A stretch of 64,000 bases of DNA from Halarcobacter sp. (GTDB lineage Bacteria > Campylobacterota > Campylobacteria > Campylobacterales > Arcobacteraceae): the NCBI GenBank assembly GCA_030145305.1, contig JAQYVX010000001.1:329357-393356 (forward strand), written 5' to 3'. Below the pieces are notes generated by a model. The model was not told the origin of the DNA and did no database searches. It was given only the letters and a program-made list of their open reading frames with translations. Made by a program: the position numbers and the translations under genes. This document shows positions 36,562 to 45,155 of the stretch, one piece after another. How positions within the stretch are numbered: the stretch's first letter is position 1; each line of letters starts with the position of its first letter.

Positions 36562-37587
36562 ATGATGAAAAGTAATAGAATCCTGTTTACAGGTAAGAAA
36601 TTAGTAATTGGAGCAGTTGCAGCAGCTGTTCTTGCTACATCAGGTTTAGCAGCGGAGTATACATTAAAATTCTCTCACGTTGTTAGTGATAATACACCAA
36701 AAGGAAAAGCAGCTAGATATTTTGAACAAAAATTAGAAGAATTATCAAAAGGTAGAATTGATGTTCAAGTATACCCATCTTCTCAGTTATATAATGATAA
36801 TGCCGTAGTAAAAGCATTAAGATTAAATTCTGTTCAAATGGCAGCACCTTCTTTTTCTAAATTTGGTAAAATTGTACCAAACTTAGCATTATTTGATTTA
36901 CCATTTTTATTTAAAGATATTGACCACTTACACAGAGTTCAAGATGGAGCGGTTGGTGATAAACTAAAAGAAATGGTAACTGCAAAAGGTATTGTAGCTT
37001 TAGATTTTTGGGATAATGGATTTAAACAATTCTCTTCTTCAACTAAAGCATTAATTAAACCTAGCGATGCAAAAGGTCAAAAATTTAGAATTATGTCTTC
37101 TAAAGTACTTGAAGCTCAAATGCATGCAGTTGGTGGTAACCCACAAATGATGCCTTTCTCTGAAGTTTATTCAGGTTTACAACAAGGTGTAATTGATGCG
37201 GCTGAAAATCCAATATCAAATATTTATACTAAAAAGTTTCATGAAGTTCAAAAATATTTAACTATTTCTGATCACGGTTACTTAGGTTATTTAGTAGTTA
37301 TGTCTAAAAAATTCTGGAAATCTTTACCTGCTGATTTACAAGCAAATGTAAAACAAGCTATGAAAGAAGCTACTGCTAAAGAAAGAGAATATGCTTTAGC
37401 ATTAGAAAAAGAACAATTTGCAGAAATCAAAGCATATGCAGAGAAAACTGGAAAATTAGAAATTATTAAATTAACTCCTGAACAAAGACAAGCTTGGTCT
37501 GATGCTGTTAGTGTAATTTATCCTGATTTTTACTCTAAAAGAACAATTGGTGAAGACTTAATCAAAGGTGCTCTTAATACTAAGTAA
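36562..37587 (+). CDS. dctP: TRAP transporter solute-binding protein (DctP type), secreted form
   Basis: The 341-residue protein has an n-h-c signal peptide (residues 1 to about 30, ending GLAA). The DctP family body follows: YTLKFSHVVSDNTPKGKAA, QVYPSSQLYND, the ligand-Arg block GQKFRIMSS, and MPFSEVYSGLQQGVIDAAENP. It should bind a C4-dicarboxylate or similar organic acid in the periplasm for DctQM. AAGGAG precedes the tandem ATG ATG. The next gene encodes a close paralogue with a lipoprotein signal. Confidence 0.93.
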   Translation: MMKSNRILFTGKKLVIGAVAAAVLATSGLAAEYTLKFSHVVSDNTPKGKAARYFEQKLEELSKGRIDVQVYPSSQLYNDNAVVKALRLNSVQMAAPSFSKFGKIVPNLALFDLPFLFKDIDHLHRVQDGAVGDKLKEMVTAKGIVALDFWDNGFKQFSSSTKALIKPSDAKGQKFRIMSSKVLEAQMHAVGGNPQMMPFSEVYSGLQQGVIDAAENPISNIYTKKFHEVQKYLTISDHGYLGYLVVMSKKFWKSLPADLQANVKQAMKEATAKEREYALALEKEQFAEIKAYAEKTGKLEIIKLTPEQRQAWSDAVSVIYPDFYSKRTIGEDLIKGALNTK

Positions 37588-37595
37588 TTCTTAGC

Positions 37596-37620
37596 AAACT
37601 ATCGGATTTTCCGATAGTTT
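37596..37620 (+). terminator. Hairpin between the two dctP genes
   Basis: An 11-bp perfect stem (37596-37606 with 37610-37620) has a TTT loop and begins 9 bases after the first dctP stop. The 3' arm ends in only three T residues, followed by GGCCCC. It may be a partial terminator or an mRNA-stabilising end that raises the binding-protein level over downstream genes. Confidence 0.6.
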
Positions 37621-37689
37621 GGCCCCACCACATTCTTTCTTAAATTTAAATAAAATTCCACATAAAAAGATTTTTTTTACATATTAAAA

Positions 37690-37695
37690 TATAAT
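37690..37695 (+). promoter_or_regulatory. Candidate -10 box for the second dctP
   Basis: TATAAT lies in the 208-base gap between the two dctP genes, with a T8 run upstream. Another TATAAT is at 37762-37767, nearer the gene, leaving a leader of about 20 bases. Either would let dctP2-dctQM be transcribed apart from dctP1. Confidence 0.35.
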
Positions 37696-37795
37696 GGTAA
37701 CACTCATAAAATAAATTCACTAATTTACTCTTATGTACATAATAGATACATAACTTTAGATTATAATTTTCTAATATAGCTAAAAAGGAGAATAA

Positions 37796-38863
37796 ATGAC
37801 AACTACTATGAAAAGTCTAGTATCATGCTTTGCTACAGCATCCATATTGATATTGACTGGTTGTGGAAGTGAAAAAGAAGAACTAAAAGAAAAAAAACTT
37901 GTTAAGTTAAAACAAGATGACGAAAAAGGTCAATTTATTTTAAAGTTTTCTCATGTTGTAAGTCCTAATACACCAAAAGGAAAAGCAGCAAGTTTCTTTG
38001 AACAAAGATTAGAAGAATTATCAAAGGGCAAAATTGATGTTCAAGTTTATCCTTCTTCTCAATTGTACAAAGATAATGCAGTTTTAAAAGCTTTAAAACT
38101 TGATTCTGTCCAAATGGCAGCACCAAGCTTTTCAAAATTTGGAAAAATTGTACCTCAACTTGCACTTTTTGATTTACCTTTTTTGTTTAAAGACATGCAA
38201 CACTTACACAGAGTTCAAGATGGAGTTGTAGGAACAAAATTAAAAGAGCTTGTGACACAAAAAGGGTACATAGCTTTAAATTTTTGGGATAATCATTTTA
38301 AACAATTATCTTCTTCTAAAAAAGCTTTAGTTTCACCTAGTGATGCAACAGGTCAAAAATTTAGAATTATGTCTTCAAAAGTTCTTGAATCTCAATTTCA
38401 TGCACTAGATGCAAATCCACAAATGATGCCTTTTTCTGAAGTTTATTCAGGTTTACAACAAGGTGTAATTGATGGACAAGAAAATACAATCTCTAATATC
38501 TTTACTAAAAAATTCCATGAAGTACAAAAATACTTAACAATTACAAATCATGGCTATCTTGGATACTTAGTAGTTATGAGTGAAAAATTCTGGAATTCTT
38601 TACCCGCAGATTTACAAGCAAATGTTACTCAAGCTATTAAAGATGCTACAGTTAAAGAAAGAGAATACGCTGAGCAATTAAATACTCAACAATTTAATCA
38701 AATCAAAGCGTATGCAGAAAAAACTGGTAATTTGGAGATTATTAATCTAACAAAAGAACAAAAAGATGCTTGGAAACAAGTTGTTAGTAAAATCTATTCT
38801 GATTTTTATGATGAAGATAAAATTGGTGAAGATTTAATTAAGGGCGCATTAGCCACGGAGTAA
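37796..38863 (+). CDS. TRAP transporter solute-binding protein (DctP type), predicted lipoprotein
   Basis: The 355-residue protein is a close paralogue of the preceding one through most of its length (for example VYPSSQLYKDNAVLKALKLD and GQKFRIMSSK). Its N-terminus instead carries a lipoprotein signal with lipobox ILTGC near residue 23 and a charged linker. One block near the ligand site differs: IDGQENTISN here against IDAAENPISN. It is 4 bases before dctQ, so it is directly tied to the membrane subunits. It should be anchored in a membrane on the periplasmic side; the ligand may differ from that of the soluble paralogue. Confidence 0.9.
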   Translation: MTTTMKSLVSCFATASILILTGCGSEKEELKEKKLVKLKQDDEKGQFILKFSHVVSPNTPKGKAASFFEQRLEELSKGKIDVQVYPSSQLYKDNAVLKALKLDSVQMAAPSFSKFGKIVPQLALFDLPFLFKDMQHLHRVQDGVVGTKLKELVTQKGYIALNFWDNHFKQLSSSKKALVSPSDATGQKFRIMSSKVLESQFHALDANPQMMPFSEVYSGLQQGVIDGQENTISNIFTKKFHEVQKYLTITNHGYLGYLVVMSEKFWNSLPADLQANVTQAIKDATVKEREYAEQLNTQQFNQIKAYAEKTGNLEIINLTKEQKDAWKQVVSKIYSDFYDEDKIGEDLIKGALATE

Positions 38864-38867
38864 AAAT

Positions 38868-39494
38868 ATGGTAATTTTTAAAATAATAAGTAAAACAATA
38901 GGTTTTATAAATCAATCAATTGCAGCAATAGGTATTGCTGGTGGTGTTGCAGTTGCTTTTACAAATGTTGTAGCAAGATACGCTTTTGATGCATCATTAG
39001 TTTGGGCTACGGAGATGACAGTCTTTTTATTTTTATGGAGTGTTTTTTTTGGTGCTGCATATTGTTTCAAAAAAGATGCTCATATAGCTGTAACAATTAT
39101 TCTTGATATTGTTCCATCAAGAATTGCAAAAGTAATGTTAGTAATCTCACATTTTGTGACTTTAATTTTCTTACTTACTGTTGCTTATTTTGGATATGAA
39201 TATATATTATTAATTATTGATTTAGATGAGAGAGCAATTGACCTTTGGGATATGCCAATGTGGATTGTATATTCAGTTATTCCTATTTCATTTGCATTTG
39301 CTTCATATAGAGTTGGAGAAAGAATTCATGGAATTTTATCAACATCACATGATCAGATTTTAAAAGAGAGTGAAGCAGAACAAGTTTTAGCAGGTATGGG
39401 TATTGGAGCTAGTAGAAATAAAGAAAATGAAAATATTCAGGAGCTAAATAAAATGGTTAAAGAAGTTGAAAAGAAAACAGGAGGATTACTATGA
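38868..39494 (+). CDS. dctQ: TRAP transporter small membrane subunit
   Basis: The 208-residue protein has four membrane helices and family features such as VVARYAFDASLVWATEMTVFL and FGAAYCFKKDAHIAV. It has a hydrophilic C-terminal tail of about 50 residues, longer than usual. It partners DctM in Na+-driven uptake. It overlaps dctM by 4 bases (ATGA). Confidence 0.93.
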   Translation: MVIFKIISKTIGFINQSIAAIGIAGGVAVAFTNVVARYAFDASLVWATEMTVFLFLWSVFFGAAYCFKKDAHIAVTIILDIVPSRIAKVMLVISHFVTLIFLLTVAYFGYEYILLIIDLDERAIDLWDMPMWIVYSVIPISFAFASYRVGERIHGILSTSHDQILKESEAEQVLAGMGIGASRNKENENIQELNKMVKEVEKKTGGLL

Positions 39495-40774
39495 GTATAG
39501 CAATACTGTTTGGAATATTTTTCTTCCTTGTAATTTTAGGTACTCCAATTGCAATTTGTCTTGGAGCATCAACTTTTGTAACATTAATGTTATTTACGGA
39601 TATTTCTCCTATTGAAATTTCTTCAATGATGTTTGAAAAAATTAATCATTATTCATTAATGGCAATTCCAATGTTTATTTTTGCAGGTAACTTACTATCA
39701 AAAGGAAGTGCTGCTCAAAGAATTATTGAATTTGCTAAATCAATAGTTGGACATTTACCAGGTGGTCTTCCAATTTCTGCAATTTTTGCATCTATTATTT
39801 TTGCTGCAGTTTCTGGTTCTTCTCCTGCAACTGTTGTTGCAATTGGTTCTATTATGTTTGGTGCAATTATGCAAGCTGGTTATCCTAAGAAATATGCTGT
39901 TGGTACTATTGCTACTGCTGGGTCATTAGGTATTTTAATTCCGCCTTCAATTGTATTAATTGTGTATGGGGTTACAGCTGAAGTTTCTATTGGTAAACTA
40001 TTTATGGCAGGAGTTGTTCCAGGTATTGGTCTTGGTATTATGATGATGCTTGTAACTTATATTGGTGCAGTGAGACTTGGATTTAAAAGAACTGAGCCAC
40101 AACCTTTTAAAGTAAGACTTGCAAAAATGAAAGATGCTTCATGGGGTCTTATGACAATTGTTCTTGTAATTGGTGGTATTTACGGTGGTATCTTTACTCC
40201 AACTGAAGCAGCAGCTGTTGCTTGTGTTTGGGCATTTATTGTTTCAGTATTTATTTACAAAGACATAAAACTTACTAAAATTTATACTACAGCTTTAGAA
40301 TCAGCTAAAACAACTGCAATGATTATGTTTATTATTGCAAATGCAATGTTATTTGCACACTTTTTAACAATTGAAAATATTCCACAAGGAATTACAGAAG
40401 CGTTAATTGAAGCAAATGTAGATAAATATATGTTCTTACTTATGGTTAACTTACTTCTAATTCTTGCAGGGTCTTTTATGGAACCATCTGCAATTATTAT
40501 GATTATGGTGCCATTATTACTTCCTGTTGCAGTTGCACTTGGAATTGATCCAATTCACTTTGGTATTGTAATAACTGTAAATATGGAACTTGGTATGGTA
40601 TCTCCACCTGTAGGACTTAATCTGTTCGTAACATCAGGACTAACAGGTATGAGTATAAAAGATGTAATAGTAGCAGCTTGGCCTTGGACTTTAACTATCC
40701 TTGTAGGTTTAATATTAATTACATATATTCCTGATATAGTTTTATTCTTACCAAACTTAATGTATGGTTCGTAA
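39491..40774 (+). CDS. dctM: TRAP transporter large membrane subunit
   Basis: The 427-residue protein has about 12 hydrophobic segments and DctM landmarks: LMAIPMFIFAGNLL, AAVSGSSPATVVAIG, GILIPPSI, GIFTPTEAAAVAC, and a C-terminal MVSPPVGLNLFV. It is the Na+/solute symport subunit in the inner membrane. It ends the operon, 30 bases before a hairpin. Confidence 0.96.
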   Translation: MSIAILFGIFFFLVILGTPIAICLGASTFVTLMLFTDISPIEISSMMFEKINHYSLMAIPMFIFAGNLLSKGSAAQRIIEFAKSIVGHLPGGLPISAIFASIIFAAVSGSSPATVVAIGSIMFGAIMQAGYPKKYAVGTIATAGSLGILIPPSIVLIVYGVTAEVSIGKLFMAGVVPGIGLGIMMMLVTYIGAVRLGFKRTEPQPFKVRLAKMKDASWGLMTIVLVIGGIYGGIFTPTEAAAVACVWAFIVSVFIYKDIKLTKIYTTALESAKTTAMIMFIIANAMLFAHFLTIENIPQGITEALIEANVDKYMFLLMVNLLLILAGSFMEPSAIIMIMVPLLLPVAVALGIDPIHFGIVITVNMELGMVSPPVGLNLFVTSGLTGMSIKDVIVAAWPWTLTILVGLILITYIPDIVLFLPNLMYGS

Positions 40775-40803
40775 AAGTCATTTAGATAAAAAACTATTAA
40801 AAA

Positions 40804-40830
40804 AACTAGAAGAATTTAATTCTTCTAGTT
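40804..40830. terminator. Terminator between dctM and trxA
   Basis: An 11-bp stem (40804-40814 with 40820-40830) has a 5-base loop that could close further. On the minus strand it is followed by seven T residues, a good intrinsic terminator for trxA. On the plus strand the following DNA is AAATTT, weaker but still suited to ending dctPQM. Confidence 0.75.
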
Positions 40831-40884
40831 AAATTTAAAATCTACTTCTCTTTCTTTTCTTATCCTCTAATATACTTATAGAAA

Positions 40885-41202
40885 TTATAATAAAGAATTA
40901 ATTTTGTCAGTAAATGCTTGCTTTGAAGCTGAACCAATTATTTGGTCAATTACTTCTCCATCTTTCATGAAAAATATAGTTGGAATTGATCTAACTCCAA
41001 ATTTTGTAGCTAATTCTTGTTCTTCATCTGCATTCACTTTACAAATTTTTGCTTTTCCGTCAAACTCTTCAGCTAATTGGTCAATTATAGGAGCTAGCAT
41101 TCTACAAGGTCCACACCATGGTGCCCAAAAATCTACTACAGAAACACCTGCTTTTACTGTTTCATCTATACTATCTTTTGTTAATTCTATATATTTACTC
41201 AT
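40885..41202 (-). CDS. trxA: Thioredoxin
   Basis: The 105-residue protein has the active site WAPWCGPCRML, the cis-Pro block SIPTIFFMKDGE and canonical length. It is a cytoplasmic disulfide reductant. It lies 51 bases downstream of the peroxiredoxin gene in the same direction, so it probably reduces that enzyme and shares its transcript. Confidence 0.97.
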   Translation of the reverse strand: MSKYIELTKDSIDETVKAGVSVVDFWAPWCGPCRMLAPIIDQLAEEFDGKAKICKVNADEEQELATKFGVRSIPTIFFMKDGEVIDQIIGSASKQAFTDKINSLL

Positions 41203-41253
41203 CTTTATTCCTTTTATAGCCCCTATTTCTAGGGACTTTATTTTTATTTATTT

Positions 41254-41850
41254 TTATAAATTGTTCTCATTATTTGATAAATACTCAGCAACACCTTCAG
41301 TAGAAGCTTTCATACCTTCATCACCTTTTACCCAACCAGCAGGACAAACTTCACCATGCTCATTTGTAAATATCATAGTATCTACCATTCTAATCATTTC
41401 ATCAATATTTCTTCCTAATGGTAAGTCATTGATTACAGAATGTCTAACTTTTCCGTCTTTGTCAATTAAGAAAGATCCTCTTAATGCAACTTCTTCATTA
41501 AATAAAACATCGTAATCTCTTGCAATTTGTTTAGATAAATCCGCTACCATTGGAAATTCAACTCTTCCAATTCCACCATTATTAACATCAGTTTCTCTCC
41601 AAGCAAAGTGTGAGAATTGTGAATCAACTGATGCTCCTATTACTTGAATACCTCTTTCTTCAAAATCTTTAACTCTTTTTGAAAATGCAATAATCTCTGA
41701 GGGACAAACAAATGTAAAATCTAAAGGCCAGAAAAATAAAACTGCACCTTTTTCACCAATATTTTTATATAAATTAAAATCCTCAACGATTTGACCATCT
41801 GCAAGTACAGCTGTTGCTGTGAAATCTGGAGCTTTTTTTGTTACTAACAT
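41254..41850 (-). CDS. 2-Cys peroxiredoxin (AhpC/Prx1 type)
   Basis: The 198-residue protein has the peroxidatic Cys in DFTFVCPSEIIAF and the resolving Cys near the C-terminus in GEVCPAGW. It is a typical 2-Cys peroxiredoxin of the Campylobacterota AhpC group that reduces peroxides using thioredoxin. The promoter carries a symmetrical element (41887-41905). No ahpF is seen nearby, consistent with thioredoxin as donor. Confidence 0.95.
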   Translation of the reverse strand: MLVTKKAPDFTATAVLADGQIVEDFNLYKNIGEKGAVLFFWPLDFTFVCPSEIIAFSKRVKDFEERGIQVIGASVDSQFSHFAWRETDVNNGGIGRVEFPMVADLSKQIARDYDVLFNEEVALRGSFLIDKDGKVRHSVINDLPLGRNIDEMIRMVDTMIFTNEHGEVCPAGWVKGDEGMKASTEGVAEYLSNNENNL

Positions 41851-41886
41851 ATATTTTCCTTTTTTTGTTTATAATTTTTTTATGCC

Positions 41887-41905
41887 GAAATTATAGTTTA
41901 ATTTC
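41887..41905 (-). promoter_or_regulatory. Promoter with inverted repeat upstream of the peroxiredoxin gene
   Basis: On the minus strand TATAAT (41895-41890) lies about 40 bases before the start codon. It falls within a 7-bp inverted repeat (GAAATTA at 41887-41893, TAATTTC at 41899-41905). The placement over the -10 box resembles a repressor site, and a PerR-like operator is possible for a peroxiredoxin. Match to a PerR consensus is only partial. Confidence 0.4.
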
Positions 41906-42075
41906 TTTAAATATTTATTAATAAAATATATTAAAAGATAAAAATTATCCTTTGATACAATTACTTGCAATTTGTAATATTTCTAAAGAATTGTTTTTTA
42001 TTTAGTTAAGATGGAGTAATTAAAGTAGTATGTGTTAATAAAACTTATATTACAAAGAAGCAAAAGGAAATATAT

Positions 42076-42405
42076 ATGGATGGTACAATAATGGTAACTT
42101 ACAAAATATTATGTAAAAATGATTTCAACTTAGAAATTACGATTGACAAATTACTTTCAAATGAAAAAATCGCAAAAGCAATAAAAAATGAATTTGCTAA
42201 AGGGATTAGAAATACAAATCTATTTACAAAAGATAGTAATTGTAATATAAAAATTGAAACAATAAAAGAGTTATATCAGTTTGAAGTAAGTAAAAATGAT
42301 TTTGCAGATTTAATATCATTAGCAGAAGAGGATGCAAATTCAAGAAAACTTTCTAAAAAAGATTGTTCACAAATTGAACTTGTTAATATTGAGACAATTA
42401 ATTAA
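42076..42405 (+). CDS. Hypothetical protein, 109 residues
   Basis: I do not recognise this protein. It is soluble, mildly basic and without signal peptide or membrane helix. It has an internal pair of cysteines (LCKND near residue 13 and SNCNIK near 55) and a third at KDCSQ near 97. It has a good ribosome binding site (AAAGGAA about 6 bases before ATG). It stands alone between the peroxiredoxin gene (divergent) and the iron-transporter promoter, about 50 bases before the first Fur box. Confidence 0.65.
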   Translation: MDGTIMVTYKILCKNDFNLEITIDKLLSNEKIAKAIKNEFAKGIRNTNLFTKDSNCNIKIETIKELYQFEVSKNDFADLISLAEEDANSRKLSKKDCSQIELVNIETIN

Positions 42406-42459
42406 AAGCCCAAAATTAGAAAATACGCTATTAAATATTTGATAAATTACAAAGTATCA

Positions 42460-42474
42460 TGATAACCATTACTA
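42460..42474. promoter_or_regulatory. Fur box (distal) upstream of fbpA
   Basis: TGATAACCATTACTA fits the 7-1-7 Fur consensus TGATAATNATTATCA at most positions. It is 73 bases before the fbpA start and 38 bases from a second, better match. Confidence 0.55.
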
Positions 42475-42511
42475 TTATTAAGATAATATTAAGTCACTAT
42501 TGATTAAAATT

Positions 42512-42526
42512 CGATAACAATTATCA
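42512..42526. promoter_or_regulatory. Fur box (proximal) upstream of fbpA
   Basis: CGATAACAATTATCA differs from the 7-1-7 Fur consensus at only two positions. It is about 20 bases before the fbpA start, over the likely transcription start, consistent with iron-dependent repression. Confidence 0.75.
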
Positions 42527-42546
42527 TTAATAAATAAAGGAAAATT

Positions 42547-43554
42547 ATGATTAAAAAATTAGTTTTAGGATCACTTGTATTTGCAAGTTCAATATTTGCT
42601 GCAAATGAAGTGAATATATATTCTCATAGACATTATGATACAGATAAACAACTGTTTAAAATGTTTGAAGAAAAAACAGGAATTAAAGTAAATGTGGTAA
42701 AAGCAAAAGCTTCTGCCTTAATTAAAAGAATAGAAAGCGAAGGTAAAAAATCACCAGCTGATGTTTTAATTACAGTTGATGCTGGAAGACTTTTCCAAGC
42801 AAAAGAAAAAGATTTATTACAATCTATTGAATCTCCATATTTAGCAAAAAACATTCCTGCAAATTTAAGAGATACAGATAACAAATGGTTTGCTCTTACA
42901 AAAAGATCAAGAGTTGCTGTATATAAAATTGGAAGTGGAATTGAAAATGAATTATCTACTTACGAAGATTTAGCTGACCCTAAATTTAAAGGGAAAATTA
43001 TGGTTAGATCATCAAGCAATATCTATAATCAATCACTTCTAGCTGCTATGATTGCACATCATGGCGAAGAAAAAGCATTAGAGTGGGCAAAAGGTGTAGT
43101 TGCAAATATGGCTAAAGATCCAAAAGGAAATGATAGATATCAAGTAAAAGCAGTAGCAAATGGTATTGGTTCTATTGCAATTGCAAATACATATTATATT
43201 GGGAAAATGGTAAATAATAAAGATGTTTCACAAGCCCAAGCTGTGAAAAAAGTGAAGATTCTTTTCCCTAAATTTGAAAATGGTGGAACACATATAAATG
43301 TTTCAGGAGCTGGGGTAGCAAAATATGCTCCTAATAAAGCAAATGCAATTAAATTTATAGAATTTTTAGCTGGACCTGATGCACAAAAACTTTTTGCTGA
43401 AGGTAACTTTGAATACCCTGTATTAGCAGGTGTTAAAGCTTCTGATTTAGTATCTTCATGGGGAACTTTTAAAGATGACACAATTTCGATTAATACTTTA
43501 GGTGAAAACAATGCAAAAGCTGTTAAAATTTTCGATCTAGCTGGATGGAAATAA
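42547..43554 (+). CDS. fbpA: Fe(III) ABC transporter, periplasmic binding protein
   Basis: The 335-residue protein has a short signal peptide (cleavage after SSIFA, about residue 18) and starts mature as NEVNIYSHRHYDTDK. This is typical of FbpA/FutA-type iron binders, with the His-Tyr cluster near the N-terminus and the paired tyrosines ANTYYIGKM that ligate Fe(III). It delivers iron to FbpBC. Two Fur boxes precede it, and AAGG lies before ATG. The permease gene follows after 12 bases. Confidence 0.94.
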   Translation: MIKKLVLGSLVFASSIFAANEVNIYSHRHYDTDKQLFKMFEEKTGIKVNVVKAKASALIKRIESEGKKSPADVLITVDAGRLFQAKEKDLLQSIESPYLAKNIPANLRDTDNKWFALTKRSRVAVYKIGSGIENELSTYEDLADPKFKGKIMVRSSSNIYNQSLLAAMIAHHGEEKALEWAKGVVANMAKDPKGNDRYQVKAVANGIGSIAIANTYYIGKMVNNKDVSQAQAVKKVKILFPKFENGGTHINVSGAGVAKYAPNKANAIKFIEFLAGPDAQKLFAEGNFEYPVLAGVKASDLVSSWGTFKDDTISINTLGENNAKAVKIFDLAGWK

Positions 43555-43566
43555 GGATAACAATTT

Positions 43567-45147
43567 TTGAAAATTTTAAATAAATTAACAATAAGTAGTG
43601 TTTTACTAACACTACTTATTTCAGTTCCTGCCGTAATACTTTTTTCGAATATATTTTCAAGCAGTGAAAATTGGCAACATTTAGTTGATACAGTACTTTT
43701 TGAATATATATTTAACTCACTTTACATAATGATTGGCGTGGCAGTTTTAACGGCAATATTAGGCTTTACAACAGCGTATATTACTTCACTTTTTACTTTT
43801 ACAGGTTCTAGATTTTTCCATTATGCCTTAATACTTCCTTTTGCAATACCTACATATATAGTTGCTTATGTTTATGGAGGAATGTTTGATATAACAGGAA
43901 GTGTGACTACTTTTATATTAAATCTGATGGGTAAAACTTTAGATGAAGTTTACTTCTTTGATATTATGTCAATTGAGGGTGCAATTATTGTAATGTCTTT
44001 AGTTTTATATCCTTATGTATATCTTATTTCTAAAACATATTTAAATGCAGAATCATCTTCAATAATTGATGCTTCAAGAACAATGGGTCTTTCAAACTTT
44101 GAGATTTTTTATAAAGTTATTATTCCAATTTCAAGGCCAGCTATTGTTGCAGGTGTTATTTTAGCTGTAATGGAAGCAGTTGCTGATTTTGGAGTTATGG
44201 ATTATTACGGTGTTTCTACTTTTGTAACGGGTATTTTTAGAACTTGGTTTGGTATGGGAAGTGTTGAAGATGCTTCAAAATTAGCTTCTATGTTAATGCT
44301 TTTTATTTTTATATTAATATTTTTAGAAAGATATCAAAGAAGAAATAGAAGATACAAAAGTTCAGGAAAAGATTTTAAACCAATCTCTAAACAAAAATTA
44401 AAAGGGAAGAAAAATATTCTTGCTTTTATTCTTTGTTTTATTCCTTTTTTCTTTGGATTTTTATTACCATTTACACAAATGTCTTACTGGTTTTATATTT
44501 CATATGAAGATGTTATTGATGAAGATTTTTTAACTACGCTTTATCAAACAATGTCGTTAGGAATTTCTAGTGCAGTTTTAATTACAATTCTAGCTTTTAT
44601 TTTTACATATAATATAAGAGTTCATAAAAGTAAAATTTCAGAGAATTTAACACAAATATCAAAACTAGGATATTCTATTCCAGGAGCAGTAGTTGCAGTT
44701 GGAATTTTAAGTTTTTTCTCTATTATTGATAATAAACTAGATATTTTGATTAGTGGAACTGTTGTTGCTGTTATATTTGGTTATATAGTTAGATTTCTAG
44801 CCGTTTCTATAAATAACTTTGAAGCAGGTTTTTCTAAAATCCCCCAAACTTATGATGACGCAGCAAAAACAATGGGAGTTGACGCTTCAAATACTTTTAT
44901 AAAAGTAATGGCTCCTTTAATAAAAAATTCAGCAATGGCAAGTCTTATTATAATTTTTATAGAAGTTATTAAAGAGCTACCTTTAACAATGATTTTAAGA
45001 CCTTTTAATTTTGACACCTTAGCAGTTTTATCTCATGAGTTAGTAGGTCAAGCCCAAGTTATTGAATCTAGTGTTCCTGCTATGTTTATTGTAGGATTAG
45101 GTATTGTATCAGTATTATTATTAGCAAAAAAAATGCTTAAAGATTAG
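43567..45147 (+). CDS. fbpB: Fe(III) ABC transporter, permease
   Basis: The 526-residue protein is the duplicated FbpB form with about 12 membrane helices and two EAA loops. The first has DASRTMGLSNFEIFYKVIIP (near 167-186), the second DDAAKTMGVDASNTFIKVMAP (near 434-454). The start is TTG 43567 with AAGGA 9 bases upstream. It forms the inner-membrane channel for iron with FbpC. Confidence 0.95.
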   Translation: MKILNKLTISSVLLTLLISVPAVILFSNIFSSSENWQHLVDTVLFEYIFNSLYIMIGVAVLTAILGFTTAYITSLFTFTGSRFFHYALILPFAIPTYIVAYVYGGMFDITGSVTTFILNLMGKTLDEVYFFDIMSIEGAIIVMSLVLYPYVYLISKTYLNAESSSIIDASRTMGLSNFEIFYKVIIPISRPAIVAGVILAVMEAVADFGVMDYYGVSTFVTGIFRTWFGMGSVEDASKLASMLMLFIFILIFLERYQRRNRRYKSSGKDFKPISKQKLKGKKNILAFILCFIPFFFGFLLPFTQMSYWFYISYEDVIDEDFLTTLYQTMSLGISSAVLITILAFIFTYNIRVHKSKISENLTQISKLGYSIPGAVVAVGILSFFSIIDNKLDILISGTVVAVIFGYIVRFLAVSINNFEAGFSKIPQTYDDAAKTMGVDASNTFIKVMAPLIKNSAMASLIIIFIEVIKELPLTMILRPFNFDTLAVLSHELVGQAQVIESSVPAMFIVGLGIVSVLLLAKKMLKD

Positions 45148-45155
45148 GAAAAAAA

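Noticed and set aside
41215-41240. Small CCCTA/TAGGG hairpin between the peroxiredoxin and trxA genes
   Set aside because: The stem is only five pairs and no T-run follows on the minus strand, so it is not supported as a terminator.
40904-41515. A 203-codon open frame on the plus strand opposite trxA and the peroxiredoxin gene
   Set aside because: It is antisense to two well-recognised genes, has no family features, and arises from their codon use.
42633-42884. Open frames antisense to fbpA
   Set aside because: They lie opposite a clear binding-protein gene, lack ribosome binding sites and resemble no family.
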